Positions 59,331-64,000 of a stretch of DNA of 64,000 nucleotides are shown here, piece after piece. Positions within the stretch are counted from its first letter, which is position 1; each line of letters opens with the position of its first letter. A program made the translations under genes and the position numbers. Under the pieces are notes generated by a model. It was given only the letters and a program-made list of their open reading frames with translations, did no database searches and was not told where the DNA came from. Source of the stretch: Stercorarius parasiticus (lineage: Eukaryota; Chordata; Aves; Charadriiformes; Stercorariidae); NCBI GenBank assembly GCA_013396915.1, contig VWZL01002847.1, positions 1 through 64,000 of the forward strand. Reading direction: 5' to 3'.

Positions 59331-62300
59331 TTAATCCATGTGCTTCTTCAACCAGTCGATGTATTTGGATACCCTTGTGTAAACCCCATATCTACCTTTA
59401 ACAGCACAGCCCTTTCCCCAGCTGACAATCCCAGTCAGAAACCAAGTGTTCTTGTACTTTGTAGCATGAGGTCCACCACTGTCACCCTTACAGGAGTCTT
59501 TAACGCCAGTCAGGTCTCCTGCACAGAACATATTCTCTGTAATATTTAAATCAGTCTCCTTTTCACATTCTTGTGTCTTTACACGTGGCAAATCAACTCT
59601 CATCAGAACAGAAGAGGTGGCACCTCCATCTAGTAGGCGTCCCCATCCGCTCACTGTGGAGAACTTGATGGAGGACAGTTCATACACCGCAAACCGTTTT
59701 TCAGGCAAACATATTGGCACCACGTAATCGGTGAGATTCACAGGTGTTTCCAGGCTCAGGAGGGCAATATCGTTATTGACTTGTCCATTTGTGTATCCTT
59801 CATGAACGATTATCCTGGCAACTCCACTTTCTTGCTCAGTTTTCTCATCGTAATTTATTGTGTGTTCACCTGGAAAAGTTATTAATCGCAGGTCATGTCA
59901 GGCAGCTCCTTGATTCCTCAGAAGTTTGTGGAGATAAGAGGGTTTCTAGTCTGACAGTTCTTAAGGACAATTCCCTTATTTTACCAAAGCCTGCACTTTT
60001 TGTCTTTTATTCTGGTTTGTCAGAATGAGAAGTTGGCACCACAACTACAGCTCAATAACATGAGGAGGGGAAGATACATACCCAGTCTCACCAGAAGCTG
60101 TTTAGGATGAGTGTAGTCCAAACAGTGAGCTGCAGTGACTACCCACTCTGGGGAAAGCAGGGTACCGCCGCACTTCTCTTTCTGATCCTGTATTATAAGG
60201 GCCTGCCAACATCAAACAAATTTATGTCTTACATCAAATGTGCACTTGACCTGAATCTCAGTAGTCAGGTCTTATATTGCTTCTGTATCTCACTTCATGC
60301 AACTGTGTTTGAGAATATTGGAGAATACTGGAGTCTGGAGAATTTAGGAGGGGGAAGCTGACAGTGACAATGACATTTTCCTCATCTTGTGGTATGGGCC
60401 CTGCCTATTATGGCCAAGAGCTTGTCCCTCCAAGCTGCAGCTAAAATTCTTGCTGGCAGTAAGGTTAAGGACGAAGGGGTAGGAGCTAGAGGAGGTTGTA
60501 TTACCACTCCACTCCTATGAAAGCAGGCACTCCAGAACAAGGCTAAGATGCAGGATTGAAACAGGTGGGTCTCCTGGCTATGAGTGAACAGGGAATTTGG
60601 TTATCCAGACCTGGCACTTTTTATGGATTTTTAACAGAATAGATTTAAAACAATAAATTTAAGATAGTGGTTTCATAAGGAAAACAAAAAAAAAAGGCAA
60701 TGGAAGATTTCTGAAGACTCACTTGCCATGGACATTCACCTGGAGGACAGATTAAACCACCTACTATTCTCCCCTGTGCAGTTGCATTTTTTTTTGCCAG
60801 CACCGGTATTCTTCCACATGGGTATTTCACTGGAAAAACAAACAAACAAACACACACACAAAAACAAACAAAGGGCAACAAGTGTGATTTTATTGCATTG
60901 AAGTCACAGCAAAATGTGCAAAGTCTTCAGTGAAGTTCTGTTAGCTGAAAAACTGGTTTCTAGTCAGGGAGCATGGGTTCTCAAAAGTAATTTAAAGCAG
61001 CTCAGCTGATAAAGCACTCAGTCTTTTTGTTTGGAAACAGCCAGAAATGCTTTTACAAATGGAGTGCAGGCCCATACAGTATCATTGATGTATATTGACC
61101 TACCACAGGAGCTTGCAAACAATATACCTGCTTAAGTTATATGTCAATACAGTAAAGTAGGCTGCAGGCTGGAGAGCAGAATTGACTCTGTCAAGCTTTG
61201 TAGTCTACATATTTTCAGCAACCCTGCTGACTTTAACTCAGTTGTACTAAGTGCACAGCATCCATGGCATGGTGAGACACAGGCTCAAGTGTGGGACGTG
61301 CAGCTTGCTATCCCTTGTTTGGGTGGACCCAAAGGTCTCCTAAGAGCAGACACTATGTCTTCTGGTATGGCTCCCGGCAGACTGAGCCTAGTTTGCTTGG
61401 GTCCAGAACATCCTTGATTCTTCTGGACTGCACACCTCAGTTTAAGGTCCGTTTTTAGCCTGAGCAAGCACATGAAGGTTGGCCATAAGAGAATCAAATC
61501 TTGAGGACTGAACCTGCAACTGAGCTGCAGTGCAAAGGAAGCCTTGGTGTTTTCAGTACATCCTTCAACCAACAGAGTTTTCCTTTCAAGAAGAAGGAGG
61601 TCTATCTTTAGGGGGTTTTGTGTGCTGTGTGGCTGTGCTGTAACTGAGCACACCATCCCTTACATCCAGCAGTCACTGCCATAACACTGTGAGGACAAGT
61701 GCTTTCCCTCTTTTAGTTTGGGAGCCAGGGCCCTATGGTCTATGCTGAGCTGAATCCGACGTCCCCATGGACCTGTAATAGCCTGAATGTGCTGATTACT
61801 TCGCCTGATGCGAAGACAGCATCAGTCTTTTACGGGAACAAGCAAGGTATGGACTGGCTGTTTGGTGGCAGGTGGTGGAAGGTCAGCATAGACCTAACAC
61901 AAACCCATATCCTCTAACACAAGTTTGGGCATTTGAAAGGGACATTGTGAGAGATGACAGAAGGACGGTGAAGGGACTGGCAGTTACACGGTTTTGTCTC
62001 CTTGCAACACACGGTCAGTGCTAGGGGTATTTTGGTCCCCAAGAAGCAAGCAGTGGCAAATACATCTTCCTCTCGCAGGGGAAGACATGCTGAAAAGCCC
62101 GTGGGGACTATTGAATTCCTTGTTGTCAGCTTTTAACAAAAGCAGCTTCCCCATCACGTGACATTGCAGAATCTGCTAATAAGGGATAAGCACATCACTA
62201 GACATTGTTTCCTAATGAAATTGCTGTTGTTGAGAGCAAGGCTGTCATTATCAGTTCTCTGCATGAGTGCTCCACTGAGGTGTGTGTAGGGGGGCACTGC

Positions 62301-64000
62301 CCCTCAGAATTACTTCGCATGCTCCCTGCAGCTCCGTCCATTATTTTCACATCCCCAGGGGTCTCTTTTTCCCCTCTAATAGAATAATTGAAGTAGGCAT
62401 CTACAATAGAGTCAGGTGCCTGCTTATGTACTGGAAAAATAATTAACTTGTGCTATCCTAGTCCCAGTTGAAATTTACCTTGTTAGATGAGTAAGAGAAA
62501 TATCTAGCTGTAGTGTCTAGAGGGATACCAAAAGTGTATTGGTTCTACAAAATAGAAAAAAAAAAAGGGGGGGGGGGGGAAGAAGAATAACTGATTTTCT
62601 CTGGTTTTAATAGGCCTCTTCCTCTCTTGACTCCTGTGCTGAAGTAAATATGGTAATAAAATCCATTCTTATAAATTCAGATTGGAGATCCAACAGTAAA
62701 ACAATGCTGCTCCAAAAATATTTCCCCCAAATATTTTACCTCTGGGGCCAGAAAGGAAGGGGCCAAAAGGCTCCCTGCTTGCTGTGCACACTTCCCCGAC
62801 TGCTTTTCTGGAGTGTGTAACTTCCAAACCTACTGCTCTGGATGCTGCCCTTGCAAAGAGGTGGGGAGCTGGTGGCTCAGGGTTATGCCTCGCACCTCCT
62901 GATGGTGAATGTGTTGAAAACTTTTTTTCCAGAGCTGGCTTAGGCTTAGCGTCGGGCTAGTAGCATCTTACCTTGGGGAATGCAGGACACGCCATCACTC
63001 GCTAAAGCGTAATCGTCCGCACAGAAGCACACTCGTTTTTCAGACAGCTCGTCAGTACAGTACTGTTCACAGCCACCGTTGTCGTAAATGCACTTCAGTT
63101 TGTCGGCCATCGCTAAAGTCAGAGAAAGAGTGTTTAGGCTTCCGCGTGTGGATTTTGGTGCTTAACATGAGTCAATTGCAACTTGAAATGAAATGCAAGG
63201 CAGCAAAGCAGATTTCTGTGATTTATGTACAGCGACTGCATGAAAAGCGAGGTAGAGCTGGATCTCCAGGGATTAGGGAGGAAAAAATCTACGCCTAAGA
63301 AACATACACCTAAAATTAAATCAGTCTGCATTTACACAGTATCTGAGCTGTCTGAAGGTGTTGCAATTGTGTGGTGACCATCGTGATGTATGACTGAAAA
63401 ATTAGAACTATTTTGTGTTTTGACATTTGGCAGAAGGATGCTCTGGGATGACCGCTGAGACTGCCCCATTAGAATTAATGAGTGCCTTGTCCTTGTTTGG
63501 GCTCAGCGTGTTCTGAGGGTGTAAGCGTAACAGTCGGTGTGCAGTGCCCACTGAAATCAACGGAAAGACTTCATTAACCACTGGATCTGTCCCCTCGGGC
63601 TTTGTACGATGCATACACAGCGTAGTTCTTATCCACATACTGCACTGAGCTTCTAAGGCAAAGTAACTTCAGCACTTGGGTAAGAAAAAAAAAAATCCTC
63701 CTTTTCTCTCAGACGGTGCACGAAAGGCAGTTGGTGTTTTTTTCCAAAGCCATCACAAGGTAGTAATTATCTTTCTGCCTTGCAGTGCCTGACCGCCAGC
63801 TGGTTGGATCCATCACGCAACACCGCAGGCAGCGTGGACAGTAGCTGTCAGGGCTAGAATGATGCAGAATGATAACGATTGCTACCATTTATCTCAATGC
63901 CTTGCGTTTGAGTTAATAATGGTGCTTTTATTTTGCTAAGCTGTGCCAGAGCTGACCTTTTTCACAGCTTTTGCCCTCATATTCGGTGGGACAGCGGCAA
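59331..64000 (-). CDS. F7: F7, coagulation factor VII, 3' part (exons from EGF1 to stop)
   Basis: Exons in order: from beyond 64000 to 63957 (end of EGF1, [14 protein letters not shown]), 63112-62972 (EGF2), 60829-60723 ([10 protein letters not shown] .. GRIVGG, ending CPWQ), 60202-60082 (TAAHC), 59869-59331 ([17 protein letters not shown], stop). Phases join without gaps. The protein is a complete protease: His, Asp and Ser of the triad and the specificity Asp are present, with one activation site GR-IVGG. Factor VIIa bound to tissue factor starts coagulation by activating factors IX and X. It differs from F10 in the short activation exon (107 nt) with no dibasic light/heavy processing site. 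Signal, Gla and most of EGF1 lie off the right edge. It is co-oriented with F10, whose start is 2.9 kb away. Confidence 0.95.
62556..62579. repeat. A11-G13 homopolymer junction in an F7 intron
   Basis: Eleven A are followed directly by thirteen G in the intron between F7 EGF2 and the activation exon. This is a simple repeat and a likely site of sequencing or replication error. Confidence 0.9.

Overview
The window is nuclear DNA of a bird. The evidence is many CR1 LINE 3' tails, avian-type solo retroviral LTRs, short vertebrate exons with GT-AG introns, and a conserved vertebrate gene order. In mammals the block reads F7, F10, PROZ, PCID2, CUL4A. Here the same block appears with PCID2 on the + strand and PROZ, F10 and F7 on the - strand. 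I joined exons by hand using splice sites, reading phase and family knowledge. Every boundary is my reading of the sequence, not a transcript alignment.

Layout. Positions 1-1394 are a CpG-rich housekeeping promoter, presumably shared with CUL4A lying off the left edge. PCID2 (TREX-2 mRNA-export subunit) runs from 1395 to 14159 in 14 coding exons that add up exactly to 399 codons plus stop. One of its introns is an AT-AC, U12-type intron. PCID2 and PROZ converge on a 1.4 kb interval. PROZ (protein Z, a vitamin-K-dependent pseudoprotease) occupies 15570-23570; its signal-peptide exon was not found. A gene-poor 10 kb stretch with CR1s and a solo LTR follows. From 33772 to about 38535 lies a decayed, 5'-truncated factor X-like duplicate. 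The intact F10 gene (475 aa, 8 exons) runs from 44976 to 56456 with a CpG-rich promoter. F7 begins at 59331 and leaves the window at 64000 inside its first EGF exon.

Function. F10, F7 and PROZ are tandem paralogues sharing Gla, EGF1, EGF2 and a trypsin-fold domain. Factor VIIa with tissue factor activates factor X, factor Xa makes thrombin, and protein Z is the cofactor that lets ZPI (SERPINA10) inhibit factor Xa. PCID2 is an unrelated housekeeping neighbour.

Most notable observations: (1) the factor X-like relic between PROZ and F10, with intact splice sites but several coding lesions; (2) a 1.45 kb near-perfect palindrome (two 486 bp arms, about 97% identical by eye) inside an F10 intron; (3) a CR1 tail that supplies the 3' splice-site region of the PROZ EGF1 exon; (4) the AT-AC intron in PCID2; (5) loss of all three catalytic-triad residues in this bird's protein Z. 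I found no unknown multigene system; the novelty here lies in gene decay and repeat exaptation.
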